64,000 nt of DNA from Lingula anatina. Its lineage: Eukaryota; Brachiopoda; Lingulata; Lingulida; Lingulidae. The notes under the pieces are model-generated. The model was not told where the DNA came from. It saw only the letters and a program-made list of their open reading frames with translations, and searched no databases. The first letter of the stretch is position 1, and each line of letters begins with the position of its first letter. The stretch is from NCBI RefSeq assembly GCF_001039355.2, contig NW_019775092.1, positions 300,067-364,066 of the forward strand, written 5' to 3'. The translations under genes and the position numbers were made by a program. Positions 9,175-22,000 of the stretch are shown in pieces.

Positions 9175-9690
9175 GTATATACCTTCCTTAATGTATCCAC
9201 TGACCTACCTACATATATTAACCTACCTGTACCTTAATTAACCTACCTGTACCTACATGTACCTATACCTACATGTACCTTTATGTACCTACCTATACCT
9301 ACATGGACCTACATGTATCTACATGTGCCTACCTCTACTTACATGTACCTATATGTACCTACCTATACCTACATGTACCTATATGTACCTACCTATTACT
9401 GCATGTACCTATATGTACCTACCTATACCAACCTGTACCTACATGTATCTACATGTGCCTACCTCTACTTACATGGACCTACATGTACCTACCTATAACT
9501 ACATGTACCTATATGTACCTACCTATACCTACATGTACCTATATGTACCTACCTATACCTACCTGTACTTACCTGTTCTCACATGTGCCTACCTATACTT
9601 ACCTATGCCTGCCTGCCTGTCTGCGCACCTAGTTTTGCCAACAGGTGCTTCTCATACCTATGTGTAGGCTACATACATGTACCTACTTAC
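9175..9690 (+). repeat. Minisatellite of 10-bp units in a 30-bp higher-order repeat
   Basis: Built from the 10-mers ACCTACCTAT, ACCTACATGT and ACCTATATGT, which together make a 30-bp higher-order unit, with degeneration toward both ends. Because the 10-mers contain no stop codon, all three forward frames stay open for 200-400 bases and would encode Tyr/Leu/Pro/Thr-rich repeats. There is no Kozak context, splice signal or other gene feature, so I treat it as non-coding satellite DNA. Confidence 0.9.
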
Positions 9691-9699
9691 ATCTACGCG

Positions 9700-12070
9700 T
9701 AACTACTCACCTTCCTACTATACTAACTAAACAGCAGTAATAACACGGATAAAGATAAGCTGGAAAATTGTGCCAATCAAGAAATAAAGGAAGATAATTC
9801 AAATTTTTTTGCCCATTTTTTTTTAAATATCTATGAACCTGTATGGAGTAAAAGCACACTCCAATTGAACGGGTTATTCTAAATTGGGTTTTAAGGTAAT
9901 ACATATTTTTCTACTGTAAACGTAAATTATTTTAATAGCGACCATAAGCATTTTTTTATTAGCGTGATGTTTCGATGTTTGGTCAAATTGTCTTGGTCAC
10001 TTGGCTCTCTCGCCGATGAACTCTTATGCCTTATGCCACCTTTACAGAAAAGACAATCACAACCTATTTCACCACATTTTTTCATTTCATTAAAGAACTA
10101 ACCCTTCTTCACCGCAGGGTTTATTCTTTCAATATATATTTTTCACATAGTTTCGTTAAACGTCACTGATCATTCATTAAATATATTGCCGATAAGATGT
10201 TTAGATTGCGTTTACTTCATCTTAAATGCGTGGGTGTCTAATCTCACCAAGGTGGCTAAGGTCGCTCTTCAGCCATTCCATTGAATCTAGAATCGATATT
10301 TAAGACGCTTTCTGTGACGTGGACATGTTTGACGAGCTATTTGTCGTCTGCTGAAGTATTTGCATCACGTGATCATTTTTTACGGCTGACTGCCTCTGAG
10401 AACCCTCAAGTGTTGGCTTATTGGTCCAATGAATGAAAATGTTGCTACTGTGTACAGTTTTATTCCTGGACAGTGAAATTTTATGTTCATACAATTCAGC
10501 TCTATGACATTTTATCTTCTGTAAATGTTTATCTACATTGCATTACCCATCACTTATTCTAAAAATTGCTTATTTCTTCAAATTTGATAACAGACAACAG
10601 ATTATTAATTATCTACAGATTGGTATCTTAATCTCTGTTCTATGCATACGTTTTATTATGTTAGTCAATAGTGTTAGTGAATATAAATTTAGCATTTCTT
10701 ACATAAAAAAAAACAAAACAAAATTGATGAGATTGTCTTGTTTTGTATAGATCTGTTGGCTCATTGAAACTGTACTTGTGAAATGGATCTCGAGTAATAG
10801 CATTTACCATTAAATGAGCGACAATATAACATGCAGATAAAACTAAAAATAAAACTTTCAATTGTTTTCAATCTTAAACTTGTAACCCCGTTTCAATATC
10901 AAATATCTCCCACTGTTTGAGGAGTGTAGGGAACGTGTAGGACTATGGAACCGAACTGTTTGCTCTTTCACTGAGTTGGGAATTCAACAGACTGCAGAGG
11001 AGAGAAAACTAAAAATATATCGTGTGAAAAGCTGAGCGCTAAAAATGTCGCACGCGTCGATTGTAGGCTTCCATCGAAGGAGGCCTCCTTGCCGCGGGCA
11101 GCGCTCTCGAGAGTTTTTACTCCACCAACTCTGGGTTGTTGCGACAAGCGAGATAACGTCGCCTGGCGAGTGTCACACCGCGCGCACTCAAGATGAGGTA
11201 AATTAAACCAACATCGTGTGTAATCGTTACATGTCGTCTGCTGTGCATCGTCTGCGTTTGAACAGTTCCGCAGACGAGAACGTGACAGATCAGGAATTAG
11301 GGATGCCCAACAAAAAATGAGGTTTACTTAAGTGGTGGCAGCTGTAATGTAACGTTATAATTACTCTATTCTGATATCAGACTTACTCATCAGCGAGAGA
11401 AAAAAGTGGAAACGACAAAGAAAAAGGAGTGATCTTTTTACAATTCGAGTAACGTTTCGTCACATCTTCCTTCCGCGTGTGCTAGACAGTTCATTGTCCA
11501 AGATGGAATCAATCGCCCTGCCAAAACGAGAGAATCGTTTTTGAAATAGTGTGTTTTTATTAACGCCACAAAGGCAGCGCACCGAGCCGTCAGATCGCGT
11601 TCCATTGCCTGACAAGGCTAATTTTTTAAAGACATGGCGACCTTGCGGGTCTGAAGGTAGGAGGTAAACCCAGACGACCGAGCCCAAGGCTGGCGATGTG
11701 CTCCAAGAGAAGGCGATATAATTGCGGAGATTATTCCCTGACACCCTCTAACGAGACCACCGGAATAAAATGACGTATAGTGATCGAGTACAAAGGATCT
11801 TGAAACCAACTTAGATTTAGATCAGTTCGCGTGTTTCACGTTTTTCAAGTAGTTTTTTTCCTTTCGAGAGAGCACCAAGGATTTTCACGTTCGCGTTTGC
11901 AGACGACATTTCCGACCAATGAGCGTCCAAGTCAACACTAACGCCACCGCCTGAAGGGATTCTTGAAAACCATCTTAAGAACTCAAGAGGGCTAGCTCCA
12001 TTGAAAAAGAAACAGTTGTTTAAAAGGCAACAACTTATAAAAAGATGAGAAAGTGTGCTTCCACCATCTG
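9700..12070. other. Upstream region of Wnt7, no gene seen
   Basis: AT-rich to about 10900, then of mixed composition with CpG-containing stretches (11040-11180). An ATGAG followed by GTAAAT at 11193-11203 could be the end of a non-coding first exon but is unsupported. No repeat or ORF of note was found. Confidence 0.5.
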
Positions 12071-12076
12071 ACAGAA

Positions 12077-12082
12077 TATAAA
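12077..12082 (+). promoter_or_regulatory. TATA box candidate for Wnt7 first exon 1A
   Basis: TATAAA lies 58 bases before the 1A start codon. Transcription would be expected to start about 25-30 bases downstream, near 12105-12113, leaving a very short leader. Position and motif are seen; promoter activity is inferred. Confidence 0.4.
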
Positions 12083-12093
12083 CCAAGATAAAA

Positions 12094-12135
12094 ATGTCGG
12101 TGGTGTCTTTCCGTCTCAGGAGCGCGGCGACATAA
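12094..12135 (+). other. Upstream ORF overlapping the 1A start codon
   Basis: An ATG at 12094 opens 13 codons and stops at TAA 12133-12135. The last base of that stop is the first base of the main ATG (TAATG). If the transcript begins upstream of 12094, this arrangement could allow termination-reinitiation control. If the TATA box at 12077 sets the start, the uORF start would be outside the mRNA. Confidence 0.4.
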
Positions 12136-12214
12136 TGGTAGCAGTTTTCCGAATCAGCTTCCTTTTGATCGTCTGCTCGTTGTCGTCTTTGAATGGAAGA
12201 ATCGCCCATCCAGG
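12135..12214 (+). CDS. Wnt7: Wnt7 alternative first exon 1A (signal peptide)
   Basis: Starts at ATG 12135 with A at -3 and G at +4, a good context. It encodes 26 residues beginning [16 protein letters not shown]: a short basic start and a hydrophobic core, a typical signal peptide. It ends GG followed by GTAAGT, leaving two bases of a codon. Joined to the T at 19559 this gives Gly and continues [10 protein letters not shown], the conserved start of the mature Wnt7 N-terminus. Not confirmed by transcript data. Confidence 0.8.
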
Positions 12215-13028
12215 GTAAGTTTTCTTACTGCCGTTGCCTGAAGTCGAGTAATCATCGAGTGTAATGGATCGATAGGAGTGATCTAATCTGAGCAAATTGA
12301 ATGACAGTATCATCAGCTTTCAATGTTTATGTACGCATTATTTTCTCTAGAATACCCTAAGTGTCTAGGCTTTGCTTGGTCTTAGTACGCGCACCTACGT
12401 AAATGAATCTGTGCATTATATTCCACTCAGCGAACTTAGAAGACGTCCGTTCTTCTTTCAACAAGGCAGGTTCAGCACAGTTTCGTCAACAGAAATCGTA
12501 GTTTACCAGTACCTTCCGTATACCTCATTCTTCTCGCGTCTGCCTTCTCCCATTTGTAAAACATGTGACATCTAATTCCTTAGCATCTTTAAAGTACTCT
12601 AAACTAGAAGCAGTAAGCCCACCAATCCTGCATTTAATACTTATAAGACAGAACAACAGACAGAAGATAAACCTGACTAAGAAAGGTATCAAATGACAGA
12701 TATTATACAGAGATATCAAAATGGGTTTGACTTCAGTGACTTGGGCATCTTCTGTTTAGCTGATATATTACGACATTTCGGCACTTAATACACGAGAATC
12801 GTCTGCGGAGGACTATTTTGTGAAGTGATGACGGGGAAGTTTGGATGGGCTCGCCATGGCGTTCTACTCGACAGGATGGTGTCCCAGCTAGAGCACGGAA
12901 TTCTTAATACACGGGGAAATCTATAACTTGAACGCCATGTGTACTGAGCTGATAAGATGGCTTGATCTTTAGTGGTCCGTCACATTAATCAAGATACAGC
13001 GTCTCTCTGTTCCTCCCTCCCTGCCTCC

Positions 13029-13059
<31 letters not shown>

Positions 13060-13184
13060 TGCGTGTGTGCGTGTGTATGTGAATGAGTATGTGTCCATGC
13101 ACGTACTTGCTTAGTTACATTTAAAAAGATCTACTCGAGTCACCCTTATATTTGTATCTTATTTTTATTCTTTTTTGAATTCTT

Positions 13185-13223
<39 letters not shown>

Positions 13224-16010
13224 CTTAGGCAATGCCAAAAGTATGGTTCTGCAATGTCAACATAGTTGGTGTGAATTATAGACTGAAATCAAGCTCAATA
13301 ATAATAACAAGGCTATTTTTCCTCACTCAGATGGTGCTTAACCAAACGATGTAATCGTCTTCACGTCAAGTCCGCAAACACCTTCGCAACGGAGAGGCGC
13401 CCGGGCCGTCCTCGTTGTATTAAGATCAACACACAGACTGTCAATTGGCTGATAATATGAGCTATCTATGAATTTATGACAACTTTATATTTGATTGAAG
13501 CGATGTGCGAGTAAATACAGTTTATCGCGGTTACTAGATTATTTCTGGCTGCGCCATCTTACTGATAAATTATACATTACTACTGCAGAACGAGAGGTAA
13601 AAAAACTGATTTATTAGAGTCGTTGATATTGGTGAATATTGCGATTTATAATCAAGCGTCTTTTTTATGTTTTTTAATCTGTTATTTACACATCATACTA
13701 TTATTTGTAATCTTCATTTGGATGGGACACTTTTTTTGCTTGAAATCTTAAAAAAAACAGTAAACTTACATTCAAGTTCAAAGATGTTTAAATCTAACTC
13801 ACACTAATGTTGTAGAGTCACCTATCACCTCTCTTTCACACGTAACACTCGCAAGAGTAAAACTATACATCGTATTTGAAAGATAGATTGAGTTTGATTT
13901 TGGGTGGTCTCAAAAAATAATCAAAAAAGGAGAGAGAGAAATAGCGGAAACAATGACGTCACCGATACCTATTCAATCTTCTTCGAGCGTCTTATTTGAC
14001 GCATTGGTATCTTTTACATTCCCAAAAGAAGAAAATTCACCTGATTTTCAGACATTTCTTTTTTTCTACTCCTTACCTCGTCTCGTTTTAATTAGCGCAG
14101 GTGTCTAAACCGGAACAAGCCACTCGATCCCTTCAGTGACATGCCCTACTCTCCATCACCAAGCGTATTTTACGCATTTTATCAACTTCCAATTATCTAA
14201 TTAGTTGTTCTCATCTTAAAGACGTATTAAACAATGTATGCGTAATGTTAGCGTATCAATATGCGTGCAATGAAAAGCAAATGTATTTCCTCGACTGCCA
14301 GTACTTCAATTATTTTACGTCAATAAATAAAAAATGCGATAAGAAGATTAAGATAACTGTCAAAATTTACAATCACAGTATATATAACATAAGACTGAAA
14401 CAAGGCACAGCATATAAAACATGGTATGTGCCCGAAGATTAGGGTGTTTAATATATTATAACACGTGACACTATGATGAATGAATCAATGATAAATAAAT
14501 GAATCAATCAATAGGATGGGATGATCATGACACACCCGAACTCTTTATTCGTGACAATTGTTTGGCTGAATAGGACTTCAGGATGTTGGAAATCCTCTTT
14601 ACACTAACACGTGAACAACTATAACCCTTACGTATAGATCTACTAGTATAGGATGGGACATTTCTTTCTTCCAAAACTTAAAGCGTAACTTTGCCCATCA
14701 GCAGGTACTTGTAGTAGGTTATTCTTTTGTGAAATAGCTTGAGCAAATTTCTTTCAGCTGCGACCGATGTTGTCCCTCTAAACTTTAATACGGACAATTA
14801 GAATGAACCCCAAAAATTATGTCGTCCTGTCAGTAAATGTCTGTAAGAGAGAAGGGTTATTCTGTCTCTTCTAATATAGCATAGAGATCGCTTTTCAACT
14901 TTATTAAAAATATAAAATTGGACACAACACATGTATCTCTCTGGGAATGTTATAAAAAGTTATCTTTCTGGTTCCCCTTAAAAGTAATTTGAATGAATTA
15001 TTTAAAGAATTAAAAGATTTCTGCAAAGGAAGGGGATATTGGCGATCGTCTCTACAATATTTATTGTAAGCCCCCTCCTTACGCGCGCGCAAATACACAC
15101 ACATACACACACACACACATCATCAACAACAACAACAACAACATGCTCAACTCAATAAGAACTGCTCTTTTTTTTCTTGTATAACATTTACAGCATTATT
15201 GGAGACATAACCCTGCAACGACGACAGTCTACCTATTCCACCGGCATGGAACATGTTAATAGGCCTATTAGGTAGCGCTATATATCGGATGGAGACCGCA
15301 TTTGTCCAAACACGGTTTCAGAAAGTCCATGTTTGCTGCAAATGTTTGCAAATCCTGAGGGACTCATTTCATTTGACTGTAACAAGAGTCGTTGCTGTAG
15401 ACTAGAAATTAAATTATTCGTCCTCGAGGACCTCTTACGAGGAATCGTGAAAAAGGCCTAGGTATTTGACGACTCCCTGAGTGACGTGTTTCGAGGGCGT
15501 TTGGCGACGTTGTACGGTGTGAAGTCGATGGCATGTTGAATTTCATGTCGAAGGCATCCCGTGATTTTTATTGTAACGAAGGGATTGATGGGGTAAACAT
15601 TTCAAAACATTTTTATTTCCTGCTCCTAAAAGTCAGGGCATTTGGACAAACTGTGTAGGTAAATATAAAGGTAAATATTGACCCAAAATATACTGTGGCC
15701 CTTAAACCCCTTTCAAAGGAGATTCTGGGTTTTAATTGGAATTTCATTAGGTGGTTACGGCAGCCATAGTTTTGCCATCAACTGGCTGCATCCCTCACGA
15801 GATGGCTGCGGACGTAAATGGTGATTTATTTCCAGGGCGTGATTTACTGAACTCGTTTCCCTTCGAAAGGCTGTTCTTTTTATTTGGTTTTTGTGACCTG
15901 CAGGCTTAAACATCTTTGCTTTGGGATTTTTACAACTTTTTTGGTTTTGTTTATCGTTTTTTCCTGATTAGGTCATTAATAATAACTATAACTCATCTTC
16001 CTTAGTGAAA

Positions 16011-16061
<51 letters not shown>

Positions 16062-19000
16062 CCGTCAACACACACATTCCTCTTTGGAATCACTTGATTT
16101 GATTCGTTATTTTCGATACCATATATCAACAGACATGTTTGCAAAGACTAATCATTTATAAAATACAACATGGTATTCCCTTGCGTGTTGACCAAGTGCA
16201 TACATTAGGTCTAATTCCAGTCATTCCTCTGATAATATATCAAGAATATTGAGCACCTGTTAATAAATTCCATCAATCACAGATAAAATCTACTCCTTTT
16301 CTTGAAGAAACCATACGATAGCACTGCCTACCTATACACCCCCCCCCCCTTGAAATGTTAAAATGGCCCCATTCCGACTAAGTCCATCTGCATTAACAGT
16401 GATTCAGGAACGCTCAGAATGTTTTATTGACAAAACATAGACATTCGGTGACGTAAAATTACATACAATAGTTTGAGCATTGAAAAGACATGCACGTAAA
16501 TAATGTCACATTATTATATGCATTTTTGCATGCACGTGCGTGTGTGCATTCATAAGCACGCGTTCTCCGCCAAATTATAAAGACGTGTTTCTATGTTCAA
16601 ATCGTCGCATCCCCATCACTCAGATTTCAAGTATTAAACTCCCTCCATCGTCAGCCACTAAACTACTTAACAAGATTAGTTTTGGCTTTTCAACATGGAG
16701 CATAAACTCGAAAAAGTCTGTTTTGTCCCCTTGTTTTTGTTCAAATCGTTACTGTATTTGTCGTCACGAAAACAAGTTTAGAATTTATATCCTGTAATTG
16801 TGTTATTTCTTGAGCTCAGTCACACAGGTAAAGCACCTCTTGAAGTGACACGCTTATTGTCCCTCTGTTTTTTGCCCATAGTGACATCAGAGACTGCTGT
16901 CACTAAATCAAATTATTCTTTTAAATGGATTTATATTTCGATTGGCGTTTGAGGAGGTTGACAGGAGCTGGAGTGGGTATAGATTGTCTTCACGCCGGAA
17001 CTTGAAGCGCTACTGTTGCCAGTGTCTGTATGCTAAGCCCAGCGCAGGCATGCATGGCAGAAGAAAGCCGCGTTCTCTCGAGGGCTCTTATAGGTAAATT
17101 TTAAGAGCTACTTCAGTGAAGTGCTCTCGTAGCGTTCATTGTGTTGTGACTTGCAGAATGGCCCCATTTGTACACTCTCGGGGTTAAGTGTGTTTGGGGT
17201 TTCTCCGAAGTGCCGTCTCTTTATTTCAATCTGTGTAACAATAAGCGAATTTGTGATCTTTACTTTTTAAGATTGACAGGTAGGCTTTATTTTAGTAACA
17301 GTGTAGTCAGGTAGGTAGAATGACGAAGACTTTTTTGGTGCGTTAGTAAACACCCTGTCCGTAAAATGGTTGAACGATTACATAGACAATTTTTTAAAAA
17401 GCCGAATTATGACTGACGCGCAAAAAAAACCACGCCGTCTGCTTCCAAATTTAGTCAGAAGGTGTCGCGTCTGTCGTCGAGTAATCAAGACAAGCCTTAT
17501 TACAGACAATATCGGTTTTATCTTTATTAGATATTGTCAAGGGTAAGAAAGCTATAATAACCAACGTCATCCCACAATACAATAAACATAAAAAAGAATC
17601 ATACTGAAATAACAGAGATAAAAGTAATAAACATCTAATATAACGCTTTATAAAATGGTGTGTTATAAATTTGAACATAAATTCTTTTTTTACCGACGAA
17701 CAAGTTGTCTTTATTTTCAACGCAGCAATGAAAAGTGAGAGTAATGAGAGTAATGAATGGAAAAGTGTTGGTGGCATCTGAAAAAAATGTAGATGGCCAA
17801 CTGCCAGAACACGTTGGTCAACTTGTGACTGCCCACCTCGAGTAGACCACTCGGACCAGCTGAGAGTAGGAAAGAAAAATATTTCAGTTTGGCTTTTGTT
17901 GATAATTTTTCAATCCAAACACATAGTTTCTGAGGTCCACAATGACCGTGTGTTTTCCAACGTGGTCTCGCTTTGTTCCTCGCGCGTGGAAGAGCTGCCT
18001 CTAACAATATGTGCCACTCACCAACCCGAGCACTGCCATTTAACCGTTTGTTGTGTTTCGGCCTCGGTTTGTTTATCACTTTTTCTTTCCTGATTTGCAC
18101 GGGGGGTGGAGGCCCATTCACTTGTGTCTAATGGTGGGTTAACAGTGTATAGTGCGGTGCATGACGGCAGTTAAACATTAGAACAGCGTTCATTACGTTA
18201 GTCACTACGGTGTTCTGTTCCGCAAGTAGGGGTGAACGATTTTTTACGCAGTTCGCCTTTCTCCGCCTCTTCCTATCCACCTACCGGTAGTAGCGGCGAC
18301 TGGCTCGTGTTAAGACTATACCTGACCCGATACTACTCGTTAACCACTTAGTTTGGCTCTGTTACGGATCTGAGAGATAAAAATCCGCGTCCAAGCATGA
18401 AGTGAGGCGCGATGCAACGCTCCCCTTAGAAGTGACCCCGCGTCCGCCAAACCAATCGCCTCGATGTGCACTTAGCACGAGAAGTTTAATGACATTCATA
18501 CCACGGCGTTCCCGACCAATCAGAAGGCGAATCTTGAGACAGAAGTCGTAACATAGTATCACATTCACAGTCGCTGTTGAACGCAACACCTGCTCAAAAC
18601 TATGGATTACAAAACTCGGATTAAAGGGGATTAAACGGATCCGGTTGATTGGGGACGCGTCTCCGTAACGCAATGGTCGGTTAACATGGCACCGGGGGCC
18701 TACCTACGCCTCTTAATTCTTCTGATCTACCTGCTGCACTCAGTGGACGGGACGTTCTTGTAAGTATCCTTTACTAAGTTACAAAAATGTTGGTTTAACG
18801 GAAAAATACAGCAGCCGTAACTGGGTGTAAAAAATCGTGATTGGTACGATTCAAACGTCATTCTCACGTGGCACTCCTTGGCGCTGCAGTAGAACCCCCA
18901 CTTCCTCCGCGTCATGTCCCCCCGGGATTTCCCTACCCCCCTCTCCCCAGCTTAGAGCGTCCTTTACCTCTGCTGATGGTGTAAAATGTGTTTGTTCCAT

Positions 19001-22000
19001 TTCCCACCGCTATCTGTGTAAGGTGCTACTTGCCTGTCTCGTCTTCACTCACCTGTGACATCACATTTATTTTCATACCGCGGCTCTGCAACGCACGCAG
19101 ACGACATTGAGCAGCCTCATCAAAAAGACGTGCTAGGACAGCACCGTGCTTAGATCTCCTTCGATTCTGGAATATTTCGGAATAATTTCAAAGAACTGAA
19201 AAAGCAGACGGGTTTTTTATCTATCGGATTTATTATTTCTCACGTGTTCATTGTCCCACTATCAATTTATTGAGGATGAGTTAAAAACCGACTTTTTATG
19301 CGCTTTGAGGGGGTTTCAAACAGACACTCAGTGGCGGCGCTGCGAGAGCGCGCGCACACAACCACGGAGCGAGGATTTTGTCCCCACGACGCATCTTGTG
19401 ATTTCCCAGGCGAACTCACGAATGTCGGCCACCAGGTCCCAGCCCTCGACGTGACGCCTGAAGACCCGCGGTGCAGCGAGACGCTACCACATGTGTTGTG
19501 CCCGTCTCCTCTCCTCATTTCGACCCTGGCTGATCCTTTTCCTCCTCCTTTCTTCCAGTGCGCTGACTGTCGTAGCTCTAGGAGCCAACATCATTTGCAA
19601 CAAGATTCCCGGCCTGGCTCCGAGACAGAGGGCCATCTGCCAAAGCCGGCCCGACGCCCTCGTGGCCATAGGGGAGGGGGCCAAGAAGGGGCTCAGCGAG
19701 TGCCAGTGGCAGTTTCGACGGATGCGCTGGAATTGTACGAACATAGGGACCAGCCACTCTATCTTCGGACACGTTTTCCCCGTAGGTCGGTACCCAGGTA
19801 TTAGGCACATTTTGCTTCTATTTCACCTTTGGGTTGATTAAAGGATTCTGGGACCTTCCCCAAGCGAGTAGATAGTTTTGGAAACCACCATATTTGTCCC
19901 ATTTACATATATATATAAAGAACAGAGGACGAAGTAAACCTCTGACAGTGTTTTATTTTACTCTTTTTACTCTAACACTATTTTTATTTTCACTAAAATT
20001 AGAATTGATATTATTAATATTATATCCATGTATTAATATTACATTATTTTTGGCATTTTATTCTCTCTATTTGATGTTCTTTTTGTACCTGAGGACTTCA
20101 TGTGCATAAGTCAGATTTTGTTAAAAGTTAAATTATTCTAGCACAAACATTGTGTCTTAAAAATCTCAGAAATATCCCAGACAATAAACTCGCTCAAGGG
20201 TTCCAGAATCTCTTTAAGTGCAGTATGATTGGTTCAATTTTATTAATTCATTTTTTCATAATTCACAACGGTGGTTGGGGGTCGAGATATGTTCCAATTT
20301 TATTTTAAAGACCAGGCGGTGAAGAGTTAAGCTGTTGATAAATAACCTTGATGTTAATTAACTCAAAGTTTTACTGTTTATCCGGTCTTTAGTTTTAATG
20401 AATATGAATCGACACGTTCAGGGGAGGCAGTTTAAGAGTTATCAGTACGAATATCATACGCTTAATGTAGATAAGGACAAAGATAAAAACTGCGAGCAAG
20501 TAATGTTATTCAGAATTCACGCTGTGAGCATGACGTTTCATCATGTGATAAAGTACTCTTTAGATAAAATGGAAAAGCAATTCACGACTTGAAACTTCTC
20601 TCCTTTGAAAAACCGGAGTTAAAAGAATATATTTTTTATTAGTTTTGTTAAAAATGTGGAATTTTTTTTAGATTTCAATAGGGGTTGCAAAGCATTTATT
20701 TTTCATGCTTCCAACCAGTTATCTTCTCGGGCCCTAAACCACGGTTAAGTTATAATGGCGAAATGAACCTCATTTTAATTCATGAAGAGCATTGAGCGGC
20801 GTCCTTCTTTTCATTAACTGTAGGAGTATCAGCAAACCACAATCGTCTGCAAGGACGTCCCCAAAGTCAGTCAAATCCCAGGCGTGCGTTTATTAATTAT
20901 GGATGAAGAACATAAATCTCCTTCGCCATTCAAAAGTATTGGTCTGCTTCGAAGAGAATTCTTTAGGGTGACTTTAATTAGATAACCATGCTTATTTTTC
21001 GTCTGGCGTTGATATTAAGTAAAGATTTTTTTGTGGAGAAACAACAAAGTGTAGGTGTGCTTATTTTAAGTAACTGAGTAGTTACACGAGGACAACTGTT
21101 TGGAACTCTTCAATAAAAACTTTCTTACTCTACAAATGTTATGAGAATAACATGATTTAAATTGGTAAATTAGCTTTTCTTACATCTTTACAAGACAAAA
21201 AAAAACTAAATGAATGCTGGATAAATTTGCATATTTTATGTGTTTCACAACTGCGGAGATAACACCTGCCAAAAGTAGGACATTCCTCAAGTCAACTTTT
21301 ATTTGACCCCAAAATTGAAAGGTAAAATTAGTGTCGGTTTTCACCGTCCAGATTTTTTGCGGTCAAACGAATCGTGTGACGAATAATTTCCCAATTTTTT
21401 TCTTCTTCAACTGCAGTAGAAATGAAGGTATTCTGAATAGCTGTTGCCACATGAATGCCTTCAAAAGCCTTCAAATAATTTGTCCCCAGTTTAATCTTCG
21501 CCGCCATGGTCAAGGACAATTGCACATGGAAATACGGTATCAGATTTGGGGAAGGCAAGGCCAGTGTGGAGTAAGAAATTCACAGAGGGGCAATATGGCT
21601 CGTGACTTCACACCTCACTGTGTATGAGCAGTAACATTTTGTCAAACTCGGGCCTATAGGGCTGCGGGCTGCCACATATTGCTGTTTGATGTGGATAACG
21701 CTCACGATTGATTAATTCTATCACTGGTGTTGGGCGAATCACTCGAGTTTATTTGATTCTAAAGTGCTGATTGCTTATTGTGTTTCATATGTAATTTTGT
21801 TATAATTTGTTAGGTATAGTTAAGTATCTTTTTTACATTTTATGTATGCATGTGTGTTAGAATTTTAAAGTGTGTGGGGGTGTTTTTATGATGCTGAAAA
21901 TAGTTGCATGAAAAGAATATTGCAGACTATTTCCTCTCCTTTATTGATTTTCTGCCATTTTAATTCCCAATAATTGAACATGCTGCGTGGTTATTTTAGA

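Noticed and set aside
9257-9667. Three overlapping Tyr-rich ORFs as a repeat protein gene
   Set aside because: The minisatellite lacks stop codons in any frame, so open frames are expected; no gene signals around it.
11193-11203. ATGAG|GTAAAT as a further Wnt7 first exon
   Set aside because: It would give the correct phase, but the protein would have no signal peptide and a five-base match is weak. At most a non-coding 5' exon.
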